From: Streptomyces sp. NBC_01485
GTDB taxonomy: Bacteria > Actinomycetota > Actinomycetes > Streptomycetales > Streptomycetaceae
Length of the DNA stretch: 64,000 nucleotides
Reading direction: 5' to 3'
NCBI RefSeq assembly: GCF_036227125.1
Contig: NZ_CP109435.1
Span: forward strand, 8,618,001 to 8,682,000
Shown: piece by piece, positions 15,411 through 24,301 of the stretch
Numbering within the stretch: position 1 is the stretch's first letter
Layout of the letters: the number at the start of each line of letters is the position of its first letter
Notes under the pieces: model-generated
Database searches by the model: none
What the model saw: the letters and a program-made list of their open reading frames with translations, nothing else
What the model was told of the DNA's origin: nothing
Translations under genes and position numbers: made by a program

Positions 15411-17149
15411 CGGGTGGTGCTCCTTGTCGTGTCGCGCAGGACGTCCTCGGCGAGCGGGGACGGCAGCCGTACGTAGCCCGCCTCGCGGTCGGCCTTGCGC
15501 TCCCAGCGGGTCAGCAGGTTGGCCTTCGCGGGCAGCGGCACCCCGGCGAGCAGCGCGGCCAGCCGGGGCGGGCAGCCGTACCGGTCCGCGTGGCCCTGGA
15601 GGACGGCCCGGACGCGCGCCCACAACTCGGCCTCGATGCGCGGGTGCAGGTCGGCGAGGGCCGCGAGCAGCTCGGCCACGTGGTTGACCAGCAGGCAGTA
15701 CACCACCCGGTCCCAGCCGCGCTGCGCGTCGTAGGTCATCGGCTCCGCGACCTCGCGCGGCAGCGCGGCGAGGGTGTCCCGGTGGTGCTCGGGGAGCAGC
15801 TTGGTGCCCTCCAGGTCGCGGAAGAGGACCTGGGCGGGCATGCCGTCGCCGTCCACGCAGACCAGCACGTTCTGCAGGTGCGGCTCCAGGACCAGGCCGT
15901 GGTCGAAGTAGGCGGCCAGGACCGGCGGGACGAGCAGGTCGAGATACGCCGACCACCAGGCGAGCGCCGTGTCCTGGCTGGTGTCGGGCAGCAGGCGGGA
16001 GACCTGGGCGGCGCCGGTCGGGTACTCGTCGGCGACGGCGGCGGCCAGCAGGGGAGTGGTGCCGGAGGCGAGCCTGCGGGGCAGTCCCTCGCGGACGATG
16101 ACGCCGAAGCCCTCCAGCAGGTCGCGGTCCGGTGCGCCGTCCGCGCCGGGCAGGGCGAGGCTGCGGTAGGCGGGCTCGCGCAGCACCGCGCTGCCCGGGA
16201 AGCGCTCGGCGAGGTCGGCGAGGGCGGGGGCCAGTGCGCGGGTGAGCGCGACCGCGCCGGACAGCTCGTAAGTGCTGTTCTTGCGCAGGCAGTTGGTGAT
16301 CCGCACGTTCAGGCTGAACTTGAGGAACGTCTCGCCGTCGTACAGCGTCCGTACGGAGGCGGTGGCCGTGAACGGGCGGCCGCCCGGACCCAGGTCGAGG
16401 ACGCCACCGCTCTCCAACGCGGCCCGCAGCAAGGGGTGTTCGCGCAGTGTCTCGTACTGCCAGGGGTGTGCGGGCAGGAGCCGGTAGCCGTCCGGGACGT
16501 CCGGGCCGAGGTCGTCGAGCGCGGCCGTCGCCCAGGGCTGCGCGCTCTCCTCGGCGACGAGGTCCGCGCGCACGGCCAGGTACCGCAGAGGGAAGGCGGC
16601 GCCCACCTCCGGCGCGTACGCCGACCAGGCGCGCGGATTACCGGTGCGGGCCTTGGGGGTGGGGTGGAAGCGGTGCCCGAAGAGCAGGGACTGCTCGGAT
16701 TCCAGGTAGGCGGACAGGCGGCCCTCGGGCGCGTGACCCTCGCGGGACGCGGCGGCCAGCGTGGTGGTCACCGCCTCGTGGCTGGAGGCGATCTGCTCCA
16801 GGAACTCCTCGTTGCGCACCCCCGTGCGCAGCGACAGTTCGTCGTGCACGTACGCGGCCAGGCGCCGCCAGTCCACCTCCGACCAGCCGCCCTCGTCGCC
16901 CTGCTCGGCGACCGCCCCGGTGAAGCGGTGCGCGCCGAGCAGTGACGTGCGGCGCAGCGCGACGCGCAGCAGGACCCCTCGGCGGGGCAGCCGCAGCAGG
17001 AGGCTCCCGTCGTCGACGACCGTCTGGTGCTCGGGGCCGGACACCTCGCGCAGGAGGCAGTTGAGGAGGGTGTGCGCCACCGCCTCGTCGGCGGAGGGCA
17101 GGCCGGCGGGGGCGGCGGTGCTGCCGGGGGAGTCGGTCAGGGAGGGCAT
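15407..17149 (-). CDS. IucA/IucC-family NIS siderophore synthetase (first of two)
   Basis: The 580-residue protein is an NRPS-independent siderophore synthetase, which adenylates a carboxylate (usually citrate or a derivative) and condenses it with an amine or alcohol. Family motifs are GHRFHPTPKARTG near residue 155, PAHPWQYE, TASVRTLYDG, KFSLNVRITNCLRKN, LEPHLQNVLV near residue 420 and FRDLEGTKL; the HPTPK and LEPHxQN elements form the nucleotide site. Length matches the usual 560-620. The ATG shares one base with the upstream MFS stop (TGATG) and its own stop overlaps the decarboxylase start, so the genes are translationally coupled. It differs clearly from the second synthetase in the operon, so they probably catalyse successive condensations. 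Confidence 0.93.
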   Translation of the reverse strand: MPSLTDSPGSTAAPAGLPSADEAVAHTLLNCLLREVSGPEHQTVVDDGSLLLRLPRRGVLLRVALRRTSLLGAHRFTGAVAEQGDEGGWSEVDWRRLAAYVHDELSLRTGVRNEEFLEQIASSHEAVTTTLAAASREGHAPEGRLSAYLESEQSLLFGHRFHPTPKARTGNPRAWSAYAPEVGAAFPLRYLAVRADLVAEESAQPWATAALDDLGPDVPDGYRLLPAHPWQYETLREHPLLRAALESGGVLDLGPGGRPFTATASVRTLYDGETFLKFSLNVRITNCLRKNSTYELSGAVALTRALAPALADLAERFPGSAVLREPAYRSLALPGADGAPDRDLLEGFGVIVREGLPRRLASGTTPLLAAAVADEYPTGAAQVSRLLPDTSQDTALAWWSAYLDLLVPPVLAAYFDHGLVLEPHLQNVLVCVDGDGMPAQVLFRDLEGTKLLPEHHRDTLAALPREVAEPMTYDAQRGWDRVVYCLLVNHVAELLAALADLHPRIEAELWARVRAVLQGHADRYGCPPRLAALLAGVPLPAKANLLTRWERKADREAGYVRLPSPLAEDVLRDTTRSTTR

Positions 17150-18360
17150 CAACGGCTCCAGCGGGTGCGCAGGGTCGGTGCGGTGAGGAGGGTCGCGAGG
17201 GCGGTGACGGCGGCGGCGGCGCCGCCGGTCAGCACGGGTGCGGCGGGTCCGAAGCGGGCGCTGCCCGCGGCCGCGGCCACGCCGGCGGCGACCGCGCCGG
17301 CCTTGGAGAAGAACTCGATCGAGCCGAACAGTCCGCCGGGCGCCCGGCCCCGGGCGCAGTCGGCGGCCAGCACCGACAGGGACACCAGGCCCAGCGTGAG
17401 CCCCGCGCCGAGCAGTAGCCGTACGGCGATCAGCGCGGGCAGCGAGGCGGCGACGCCGTGTCCGGCGAGGCCGAGGGCAACACAGGTGAACCCGAGCACG
17501 ACCCCGGCCCGGGGCCGGTCCCGGAACGCGGAGTGCACGGCCAGCGCCGACACCAGGTACACCAGGTGCGGCAGCGCGAACAGTACGCCGGACAGGGTCG
17601 GAGAGGTTCCCGGCAGCCGGTCGTCGACGAGGGCGATCAGGTAGGGGAAGGAGATGACGGTGGAGAACACGAAGGCGAACTCCAGGACGTACAGGGCCCG
17701 CAGGGAGACCGTGGGCGGGGCCTCCGGGGCCGACTGCTCGGTCCGGTGCCGTGCCGCGCGGGCCGGTGCCGGCTCGGGCAGGGCCGCCAGCAGCAGCGCG
17801 GCCGTGAGCGGCAGGACGGCGAGCAGGGCGTACTGGCGGTGCGGCGACAGCCAGCCGGACAGCGAGCCGACCAGGATAGGCGCGGCGACCAGCGCCGCCC
17901 GGGCGCTGCCCTGCATCAGGGTGAGCGCCCGGGAGAGGGCCGGCCCCCGCAGGGCCGAGCCGAGATAGCCGTTGGACGCGGCGAACGTGCCGCCCAGGAT
18001 CCCCTGGAGCGTCAGCGCCAGCGTGAACGTGAGCAACGAGTCCGCCCAGCCCGCCAGCAGAAACGACACCGCGAGCCCCAACTGCGCGCGCAGCAGCAGC
18101 CGTTTGCGTCCGTAGCGGTCGGCGAGCCGTCCCCACAGCGGGGCGCCGAGCGCACCGAACACGGTCGGCACGATGTACAGCACCCCCGCCCAGCGGGCAC
18201 CGCGGTCGCCCAACTCCGGGAGGATCTGGGTGAGATACGGCGGCAGGCCCAGCGCCGCGAACGAGGCCACGAAGTAGCAGCCGGCCACCGCGAACACCTG
18301 CGGCCGCCCGAACCCCTGCTCCGTCTCCTGCTCCGGCTTTCGCAGCGTCCCGGCGCTCAC
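17149..18360 (-). CDS. MFS exporter of the siderophore operon
   Basis: The 403-residue protein starts at a GTG that overlaps the preceding synthetase stop (GTGA). It has twelve hydrophobic segments in two halves, with the MFS loop WGRLADRYGRKRLLLRAQLG after the second helix. The position between two synthetase genes matches SbnD or SfaA, the exporters of staphyloferrins, so secretion of the apo-siderophore is the likely job. The central loop is charged and arginine-rich (about residues 185-215). No binding-site residues define the substrate. Being inserted in an unbroken chain of overlapping genes makes co-expression near certain. Confidence 0.9.
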   Translation of the reverse strand: MSAGTLRKPEQETEQGFGRPQVFAVAGCYFVASFAALGLPPYLTQILPELGDRGARWAGVLYIVPTVFGALGAPLWGRLADRYGRKRLLLRAQLGLAVSFLLAGWADSLLTFTLALTLQGILGGTFAASNGYLGSALRGPALSRALTLMQGSARAALVAAPILVGSLSGWLSPHRQYALLAVLPLTAALLLAALPEPAPARAARHRTEQSAPEAPPTVSLRALYVLEFAFVFSTVISFPYLIALVDDRLPGTSPTLSGVLFALPHLVYLVSALAVHSAFRDRPRAGVVLGFTCVALGLAGHGVAASLPALIAVRLLLGAGLTLGLVSLSVLAADCARGRAPGGLFGSIEFFSKAGAVAAGVAAAAGSARFGPAAPVLTGGAAAAVTALATLLTAPTLRTRWSR

Positions 18361-20105
18361 CGTGAACCCCCGTCGTCCAGCAGGTAGTTGGGGCCGGTGG
18401 TGTAGTGCTTGTTGACGTCGGCGGCGCCCGAGCGCTCCTTGGTCAGCAGGGTCCCGGCCGTGACCATCGCCTTCACCGGCAGCCGTGGCGCGTCCAGCAC
18501 CCGCTCCCGCAGCACCTCGCCCGGCTCGCCGCCCAGCAGTCCGACGGCTTCCGCGAGCCGGTCGCGGACCATGGCCAGCAGCGCGGGCAGCGGGGCGCGG
18601 CCGTGGCGCGCGAGAGCGAACGCGGGGGCCGCCGCGCACAGATGGAGGGTGATGGTGGTGAACACGTCGGCGACCGGGCCGAGGCCGGCGGTGAAGGTCC
18701 GGGGGTCGTCGAAGCCCCAGGGGTGCCCGGGCAGGACGGACTCCAGCCGGCCGGCGTCGATGCGCGGGCCGTCGTTGTCCTTGAGCAGCAGGCGCGGACC
18801 GCCGGACCCGAGGATCAGCGACACGTTCTGCTGGTGCGACTCCAGCGCGACCCCGTAGCCGAACAGGGTGGTCTGCCAGTCGAAGAGCAGCGTCAGACAG
18901 GCGTCCAGCAGGGCGAGCGGGTCGCCGTCGTGGAAGCGGTCGGCGAGGTGGTCGATCACCAGCCCGCCGCCGGGCGCCTCGGCGAGCAGCGCGGCCAGCG
19001 GGACGACAGCGTTGTCGTCCAGGCCGGCCGGGTAACGGCGGCAGAGCACCGCGAGGAGTTCGTGCCCGGCGTGCGCGTACGTCGTCTCGTCGGCGTGCAG
19101 GATCGTGTCCCGGAACCGGGGCTCCCGGTCGATCACCGCCTCCAGCAGCCGCTGGCCCGCCGCCCCGTCCACCAGGGTGCCCGGCTTGATGGACCGCTTG
19201 TTGCGCAGGCCCAACGTGGCGGTGGCCAGGGGCAGTTTGAGGTGCAGGGAGGGATCGTCGGCCACCGCGACGGTGCGCATCGACAGGGTGGGGACGACGT
19301 CCAGATGAGCCCGCTCGGCGAGGACGGCCCGGCCCTCCAGACCGGCCGCCCGCAGGGCCTCGTCGAGCGGCGCGCCGACCGTCAGGGGGTGCACGGGCAG
19401 GGCGAGATGGGTGCCTTGCAGCTCCGGCAGACCGAGCGCCTCGGGCGTGGGCCAGGAGTCCGGGAACCGGCCCGTGACGGCCTCCCGCGGCACGGCCAGC
19501 CAGCGCAGCGCGAAACGAGGGTGGAACTCCGGTGCGTAGGACCGCAGTTGCTCTTCCGTGAGCCCCGAGCGACCGCGTGCCGTCGGATAGACGGGGTGGT
19601 CGAGACGGGCGGCCAGCGTGTCGAGGGCGACACCGCCGGTGAGCCCGGTCCAGTGCGCAGGGTCGGCGCCGTACCGCGCGGCGAGCCCGCCGAGGACGTC
19701 GGCCCGGGTCGCCGCGTGCAGGCGCAGCGTCTCCAGCGTCTGACGGCACTCCTCGGCGAACGCGTCGAAGCCGCCCCGGTCCGCCGGCTCGGCCAGCGCC
19801 CGCAACGCGGCGAGCACGGCGACGTACGAGGTCAGCGGGGTGCCGTCGGACTCGCGGACCAGGAGCGGCAGCCGCGCCTCGTACACGCACTGGAAGCCGT
19901 CCTCGGCGACCGGGAGCAGCAGGGCGCCGGCGTCGTCCGGCACGGGCAGCCGCAGCCACGCGCCGTCCGGGCGGTGGACGAGCGTGCCGCGGGTGCGCAG
20001 GCCGACGACGTCCTCGCGCAGCAGGGCGCTCAGGACCCGGGTGAGCAGCTCCGCCTCGCAGTCGAGGGCCGGGGCGGAGGCGGGTGCGGGGGCCGGGGCC
20101 GTCAC
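18357..20105 (-). CDS. IucA/IucC-family NIS siderophore synthetase (second)
   Basis: This 582-residue synthetase has the family landmarks in altered form: EFHPRFALRWLAV, LALPVHPLTVG, PTLSMRTVAV, LKLPLATATLGLRNKRSIKP, ALESHQQNVSLIL and LLKDNDGPRI. The HPTPK element of the first synthetase is replaced by HPVYPTARGRSG. These differences suggest another subtype, so the two enzymes probably use different carboxylates or act in sequence. The GTG start at 20105 overlaps the ATP-grasp stop codon (GTGA) and the stop overlaps the MFS start. About the first 25 residues are an Ala-Pro-rich tail. Family membership is confident, substrate order is not. Confidence 0.9.
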   Translation of the reverse strand: MTAPAPAPASAPALDCEAELLTRVLSALLREDVVGLRTRGTLVHRPDGAWLRLPVPDDAGALLLPVAEDGFQCVYEARLPLLVRESDGTPLTSYVAVLAALRALAEPADRGGFDAFAEECRQTLETLRLHAATRADVLGGLAARYGADPAHWTGLTGGVALDTLAARLDHPVYPTARGRSGLTEEQLRSYAPEFHPRFALRWLAVPREAVTGRFPDSWPTPEALGLPELQGTHLALPVHPLTVGAPLDEALRAAGLEGRAVLAERAHLDVVPTLSMRTVAVADDPSLHLKLPLATATLGLRNKRSIKPGTLVDGAAGQRLLEAVIDREPRFRDTILHADETTYAHAGHELLAVLCRRYPAGLDDNAVVPLAALLAEAPGGGLVIDHLADRFHDGDPLALLDACLTLLFDWQTTLFGYGVALESHQQNVSLILGSGGPRLLLKDNDGPRIDAGRLESVLPGHPWGFDDPRTFTAGLGPVADVFTTITLHLCAAAPAFALARHGRAPLPALLAMVRDRLAEAVGLLGGEPGEVLRERVLDAPRLPVKAMVTAGTLLTKERSGAADVNKHYTTGPNYLLDDGGSR

Positions 20106-21277
20106 GGCTTGATCTCCCAGCGCCGGTCCGCCAGGAAGTCCGTCGCGACGCGGTCGACCGTGGCCTGGTCGGTGCCGACGGCGCGCAGGACGCCGAGGTA
20201 GTCGCGGTTGGTCTGGTACAGCTCGTGCCGCTCGCCGGTCGGGCGCAGCGGACGATACGTCAAGTGGACGCCCTCGACGGTGAGTTCGGCGGCGTCGGGA
20301 GCGGCGGTGAGCGTGCCGGCCCGGTCCGCGCAGGGGTAGTCCAGGCGGGCGGCGCCGTCGCGGCGGGCGCCGAGGTCCGCGGGGAGGGTCTCGCCCAGGT
20401 GGACGCGGAGGATGTGCTCGAAGAGCGGGATGTCCAGCAGCCGGGCGAGCAGCAGGTCGCACTGGTCGCCGATGGCCCGGTAGTTGACCTCGATGATCCG
20501 GGCCCGGCCCTCGTGCACCACGAACTCGGTGTGGCAGGCCCCGAACCCGACGCCCAGTGCGTCCAGTTGGGCCAGCACCTGGTCGGCGACCGGCTCCGGA
20601 TGCGCCGGGACGAAGGTGAGGCGCTCCTCGATGAAGTACGGGGGCGGCGACAGTTCGGTGTGGAAGCCGCCCAGGACGTGCCGGGTTTCGCCGTCACCGA
20701 GGGTCTCCAGGGTGTACAGCTCGCCGGGGAGGTACTCCTCGACGACCAGGGCGACGCCCGGCCGCCGCTCGAATATCTCCTTGGACCGCGTCACCAGATC
20801 CTCCGGCCCGTCCACGAGGACGACGTCCTCGCTGGCCACACCCTCGCGCGGCTTGACGACGCAGGGGTAGGGGGCGTTCTGCGGGGCCACCGACTCGGTG
20901 ATCTCGGCCGACCACACCGTGTCCACGCCGGTGACGGCGAGGCGGCGGCGCGTCTCGGCCTTGTCCTTGCAGCGCAGGGCGGCCCGCCAGTCCTTGCCGG
21001 GCAGGTCGAAGTAGCCGGCGGCCAGCGCGGCCTGGGTCTGGAGGTGGTCGCTGTTGGTGAAGACGCCGTCCGGGCGGTGATGCGCGGAGATCCGCGAGAC
21101 GACGGCGCGGAAGTCGCGTACGTCGCACTCCAGGACATCGATGTCCGGGTAGGTGCGGCGGTGCGCCTCGGGCTGGTCGGTGAGGACGGTCACGTCCAGG
21201 CCCAGGCGGGCGGCGGCGGGCAGGAAACCCTCGGTGACGGAGTCGGTCGGGTTGAGGGCGAGCAGGTACAGGCGCAT
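20102..21277 (-). CDS. ATP-grasp ligase of the siderophore operon
   Basis: The 391-residue protein has an N-terminal Rossmann-like domain (MRLYLLALNPTDSVTEGFLP). A three-part ATP-grasp core follows: a lysine-bearing PCVVKPREGVASEDVVLV near residue 140, the VEEYLPGELYTLETL clamp, and the metal-binding FVVHEGRARIIEVNYRAIGD. Such enzymes join a carboxylate to an amine through an acyl phosphate. It lies directly upstream of the second synthetase with a 4-nt overlap, so it probably makes one amide bond of the siderophore or a building block. ATP-grasp ligases are not part of classic aerobactin or desferrioxamine sets. The ATG lacks a good ribosome site, and 98 bp with a hairpin separate it from the binding-protein gene. 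Confidence 0.87.
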   Translation of the reverse strand: MRLYLLALNPTDSVTEGFLPAAARLGLDVTVLTDQPEAHRRTYPDIDVLECDVRDFRAVVSRISAHHRPDGVFTNSDHLQTQAALAAGYFDLPGKDWRAALRCKDKAETRRRLAVTGVDTVWSAEITESVAPQNAPYPCVVKPREGVASEDVVLVDGPEDLVTRSKEIFERRPGVALVVEEYLPGELYTLETLGDGETRHVLGGFHTELSPPPYFIEERLTFVPAHPEPVADQVLAQLDALGVGFGACHTEFVVHEGRARIIEVNYRAIGDQCDLLLARLLDIPLFEHILRVHLGETLPADLGARRDGAARLDYPCADRAGTLTAAPDAAELTVEGVHLTYRPLRPTGERHELYQTNRDYLGVLRAVGTDQATVDRVATDFLADRRWEIKP

Positions 21278-21316
21278 GACTGTGCGACAACTTCCGCTAG
21301 CGGGTGGGGGGCGGGG

Positions 21317-21358
21317 GCGGACCGCCGCGGATCCGTTCATCCGCGGAAACGATCCGCC
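21317..21358 (-). terminator. Hairpin between siderophore-binding protein and biosynthetic genes
   Basis: CCGCGGAT (21325-21332) pairs with ATCCGCGG (21339-21346) around a 6-nt loop, with an outer GGCGGA/TCCGCC pair (21317-21322 and 21353-21358). It lies just after the binding-protein stop and before the ATP-grasp gene. It may partly end transcription or stabilise the upstream mRNA, giving more receptor than enzymes. Confidence 0.55.
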
Positions 21359-21375
21359 CTGGAAGACGGCGGCCG

Positions 21376-22398
21376 TTACTTCGCCGGGAGCGGCACGCCC
21401 GCGGCCTTCGCCACGTCCTTGAGCATCTCCCCGGCGGCCTGGACGCCGATGCCGGACATCCACGTCTCGTCCGGCACCTCGAAGACCTTGCCGTTCTTCA
21501 CCGCCGGCAGGTCCTTCCACACCGGGTTGGAGACGACCTGCTTCTTCTGGGTCTTGTCCTCGGCGTCGGCGGAGGTCACGAAGATCAGGTCGGCGTCGGC
21601 CTGGTCGATCTGCTCGGGGCTGACGTCCTTCATGGTGACCGTGGGGTCGGTGGAGACCTGTGTGGCGGGACGCTTCAGGCCGATGTCGTTCAGGACGACA
21701 CCGCTGTAGGAGTTGGTCTGGTACAGCCGCGTCGGACCGGCGATGAAGCGGACCACGGACGCGGTCGGCATGGCGTTGCCGTCCTTCGCCTTGATGGCCG
21801 CACCGAGCGCCTTGGCCTGCGTCTCGTACGCCGTGACCTTGGCCGCGGCCTCCTTCTCCAGGCCCAGCGCCTCGGCGTGGACCTTCAGGTTGTCCTTCCA
21901 GACACCGCCGGTGGTCTCGGTGAAGACGGTCGGCGCGATGGCGCTGAGCTTGTCGTAGACCTTCTCGTGCCGGACCTTGGAGGACAGGATCAGGTCGGGC
22001 TTCAGCGAGGCGATCTTCTCCAGGTTGGGCTCCAGGAGCGGGCCGACGTCCTCCGTCCCGCTCAACTCGCCCTTCAGGTACGTCGGGAAGCCGCCCCCGG
22101 TCTTGAAGTGCGGGGCGACCGCGCCCACCGGGTCGATGCCGAGCAGGGTGACGTCGTCCAGCTCGCCGGTGTCGAGGACGACGACCCGCTTCGGCTGGGC
22201 GGGGATCTTCACGTCGCCCATCGCGGTCTTCACGGTGCGCGGGAAACCGGCGGCGGCGGAGGCGGCGGCCGGCTCGGCGTCGGCCTTCTTGCCGGAGGAG
22301 TCGTCACCGCAGGCGGCGAGCAGGGTCGTACCGAGGACGACGGCGAGCGGTACGGCCACCAGACGGCCGATTCCGCGCAGGGGAGAGCGCTTGAACAT
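21376..22398 (-). CDS. Ferric-siderophore-binding lipoprotein
   Basis: The 340-residue protein starts at ATG 22398 (MFKRSPLRGIGRL), after AAGGAG. It opens with a lipoprotein signal peptide whose lipobox is LLAAC, cysteine near residue 27, followed by an Asp-Ser linker. The rest is a periplasmic-binding-protein fold of the FhuD/BtuF/FepB type: KRVVVLDTGELDDVTLLGID, PDLILSSKVRHEKVYDKLSA, then YSGVVLNDIGLKRPAT and a C-terminal WKDLPAVKNGKVFEV. It is anchored outside the membrane and delivers the iron complex to the FecCD permease encoded upstream. It ends with TAA, 98 nt before the biosynthetic part of the operon. Confidence 0.93.
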   Translation of the reverse strand: MFKRSPLRGIGRLVAVPLAVVLGTTLLAACGDDSSGKKADAEPAAASAAAGFPRTVKTAMGDVKIPAQPKRVVVLDTGELDDVTLLGIDPVGAVAPHFKTGGGFPTYLKGELSGTEDVGPLLEPNLEKIASLKPDLILSSKVRHEKVYDKLSAIAPTVFTETTGGVWKDNLKVHAEALGLEKEAAAKVTAYETQAKALGAAIKAKDGNAMPTASVVRFIAGPTRLYQTNSYSGVVLNDIGLKRPATQVSTDPTVTMKDVSPEQIDQADADLIFVTSADAEDKTQKKQVVSNPVWKDLPAVKNGKVFEVPDETWMSGIGVQAAGEMLKDVAKAAGVPLPAK

Positions 22399-22439
22399 GA
22401 AGGTCTTTCTCCTTGGGCCCCGGGGACCGGGGCGTGGGT

Positions 22440-23252
22440 TCACGCGGAAGCGGCGGAATGCCGTACCGCGCTGCTCTTCGGGACGACCAGCGGGGTGCCG
22501 GTCTCCGGGTCGGGGACGACCCGGCAGTCCACCTCGAACACGGACCTGACCAGCTCCGCGTCGAGAACGTCGGCGGGCGGGCCGGCGGCGGCGAGACGGC
22601 CGTCCTTGAGGACCACCATGTGGTCCGCGTAGCGGGCGGCCTGGCCGAGGTCGTGCAGCACCATGACGACGGTGCGGCCGGACTCGGCGTGCAGGGCGGC
22701 GACCAGGTCGAGGACGTCGAGCTGATGGCGCAGGTCCAGGAAGGTGGTCGGCTCGTCGAGCAGCAGCAGCTCGGTGTCCTGGGCCAACGCCAGCGCGATC
22801 CAGGCGCGTTGACGCTGGCCACCGGAGAGCCGGTCCACCGGCTGGTCGCGCAGCGGCGCGGTGCCGGTGCGCTCCAGGGCCTCGTCCACGGCCCGTTGGT
22901 CGGCGGCCGACCAGGGGCTCAGCAGCCGCTGGTGCGGGTAGCGGCCGAGCCGGACGAGCGCCTCGACCGTGATCGCCTCCGGCGTGACCGGCTGCTGCGG
23001 CAGCAGGCCCATACGGCGGGCCAGCGTGCGGGCGGACATGCCGTGGATGTCCGCGCCGTCCAGCGTGACCGTGCCGGCGGCGGGCGCGAGGAGCCGGCTC
23101 AGACCCCTCAACAGGGTGGACTTCCCACAGGCGTTGGGGCCGACGATGGCGGTCACCGCGCCGCCGGGCAGCGTCAGGTCGAGCCCGTCGACGACGAGCC
23201 GGTCGCCGTAGCGCAGGTCGAGGCCCCGCGTGGTGAGTTGGTTGTGGGTCAT
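22440..23252 (-). CDS. ABC ATPase for ferric-siderophore uptake (FecE/FhuC-like)
   Basis: The 270-residue ATPase has Walker A GPNACGKST near residue 38, Q-loop GLLPQQ, signature LSGGQRQRAWIALAL, Walker B LLLLDEPTTFLD and switch histidine VLHDL. GPNACGKST, with Ala-Cys in place of Gly-Ser, is typical of FecE-type iron-siderophore ATPases. AAGGAG lies eight nt ahead of the ATG, which overlaps the permease stop (ATGA). It powers the two FecCD permeases immediately upstream. Confidence 0.94.
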   Translation of the reverse strand: MTHNQLTTRGLDLRYGDRLVVDGLDLTLPGGAVTAIVGPNACGKSTLLRGLSRLLAPAAGTVTLDGADIHGMSARTLARRMGLLPQQPVTPEAITVEALVRLGRYPHQRLLSPWSAADQRAVDEALERTGTAPLRDQPVDRLSGGQRQRAWIALALAQDTELLLLDEPTTFLDLRHQLDVLDLVAALHAESGRTVVMVLHDLGQAARYADHMVVLKDGRLAAAGPPADVLDAELVRSVFEVDCRVVPDPETGTPLVVPKSSAVRHSAASA

Positions 23253-24301
23253 CCGTGACTCCTTTGGACGGGCGAGCTCTGACGCAGCATCAGCACCAGG
23301 AGCCAGGGCGCGCCGAGCGTGGCGGTGACCGCGCCGACCGGGAGGCCCTCGACCGGCAGCAGGTGCTGGACCACCAGGTCGGAGGCGAGGAGCAGCACCG
23401 CGCCGGTGAGACCGGCCAGCGCCAGGGAGACGGCCGTCGGCGGCCCGGTGAGGAACCGCACGACGTGCGGCACGGCGAGCGCCACGAACGTCACCGGCCC
23501 CGCGAGCGCCGCGGCCAGCGAGGCCAGGACGACCGCGACGACCAGGAGCCGGAGCCGGGCGGTGGAGGTGCGCAGCCCGAGGGCGCCCGCCGAGTCGTCC
23601 CCGAGGTCCAGGACGGCCAGACCCCGGTGCAGGACGAACGCGGCGGCCAGCGCGAGCAGCATCGCGGCGCCCGCTCCCCACACCTCCGTCCAGGTCCGCC
23701 CGTACACCGAACCGGTCGTCCACTGCAGGGCGGAGCCGGCGAGTTCGGCGGGGAAGCGCACGATCATCAGGTTCACGGCGGCGGCCAGCGCGGCCTGCAC
23801 CGCGAGTCCGGTCAGCACCAGCCGGGTGACCGCGAGCCCGGAGCGCCAGCCGAACACCCCGAGCAGCAGCGCGGCGAGCAGGCCGCCGGACAGCGCCCCG
23901 AGCGGGATCAGCGTCTGAGTGGCGCCCGCGGCGATCAGCGCCACCGCGCCCAGCGACGCCCCGCCGGTCACGCCCATCACGTCGGGCGAGGCCAGCGGGT
24001 TGCGGAACAGCCGTTGCAGGACGCACCCGGCCACCCCCAGCCCGGCCCCGGCGACCATGGCCGCCACCGCACGCGGCGCGCGGAACTGCTGGACCACCAG
24101 CACGTCCCCCGAGTCCCCGAGCCCGACCAGCGCGCGCAGCGCCGTCCCGGCCGGGATGCTCATCTCACCCGTCGTCAGGGAGACGGTGAGCAGCGCGCAC
24201 AGGGCGGCGAGGCCGACCACCGCGAACAGCAGGACCCGGCGGCGGACGCGGCCCCGGGCGGTGGCCGCCTTGGGGACGGAGAGAAGCGACGCGGCGGTCA
24301 T
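23249..24301 (-). CDS. FecCD-family siderophore permease (subunit 2)
   Basis: The 350-residue membrane protein has about ten hydrophobic helices and the family landmarks: RAPRAVAAMVAGAGLGVAGC, FRNPLASPDVMGVTGGASLG near residue 110, ALGLRTS and the cytoplasmic coupling region around LAVPHVVRFLTGP. It pairs with the permease encoded just upstream to form a heterodimeric channel for the ferric siderophore. The ATG overlaps the stop of that gene and its own stop overlaps the ATPase start. The arginine-rich N-terminus precedes the first helix near residue 25. Confidence 0.93.
   Translation of the reverse strand: MTAASLLSVPKAATARGRVRRRVLLFAVVGLAALCALLTVSLTTGEMSIPAGTALRALVGLGDSGDVLVVQQFRAPRAVAAMVAGAGLGVAGCVLQRLFRNPLASPDVMGVTGGASLGAVALIAAGATQTLIPLGALSGGLLAALLLGVFGWRSGLAVTRLVLTGLAVQAALAAAVNLMIVRFPAELAGSALQWTTGSVYGRTWTEVWGAGAAMLLALAAAFVLHRGLAVLDLGDDSAGALGLRTSTARLRLLVVAVVLASLAAALAGPVTFVALAVPHVVRFLTGPPTAVSLALAGLTGAVLLLASDLVVQHLLPVEGLPVGAVTATLGAPWLLVLMLRQSSPVQRSHG

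Noticed and set aside
17149..19959. 936-codon minus-strand frame spanning the MFS gene and beyond
   Set aside because: Only the last 403 codons (from GTG 18360) resemble a transporter; the upstream part is a shadow of the second synthetase gene.
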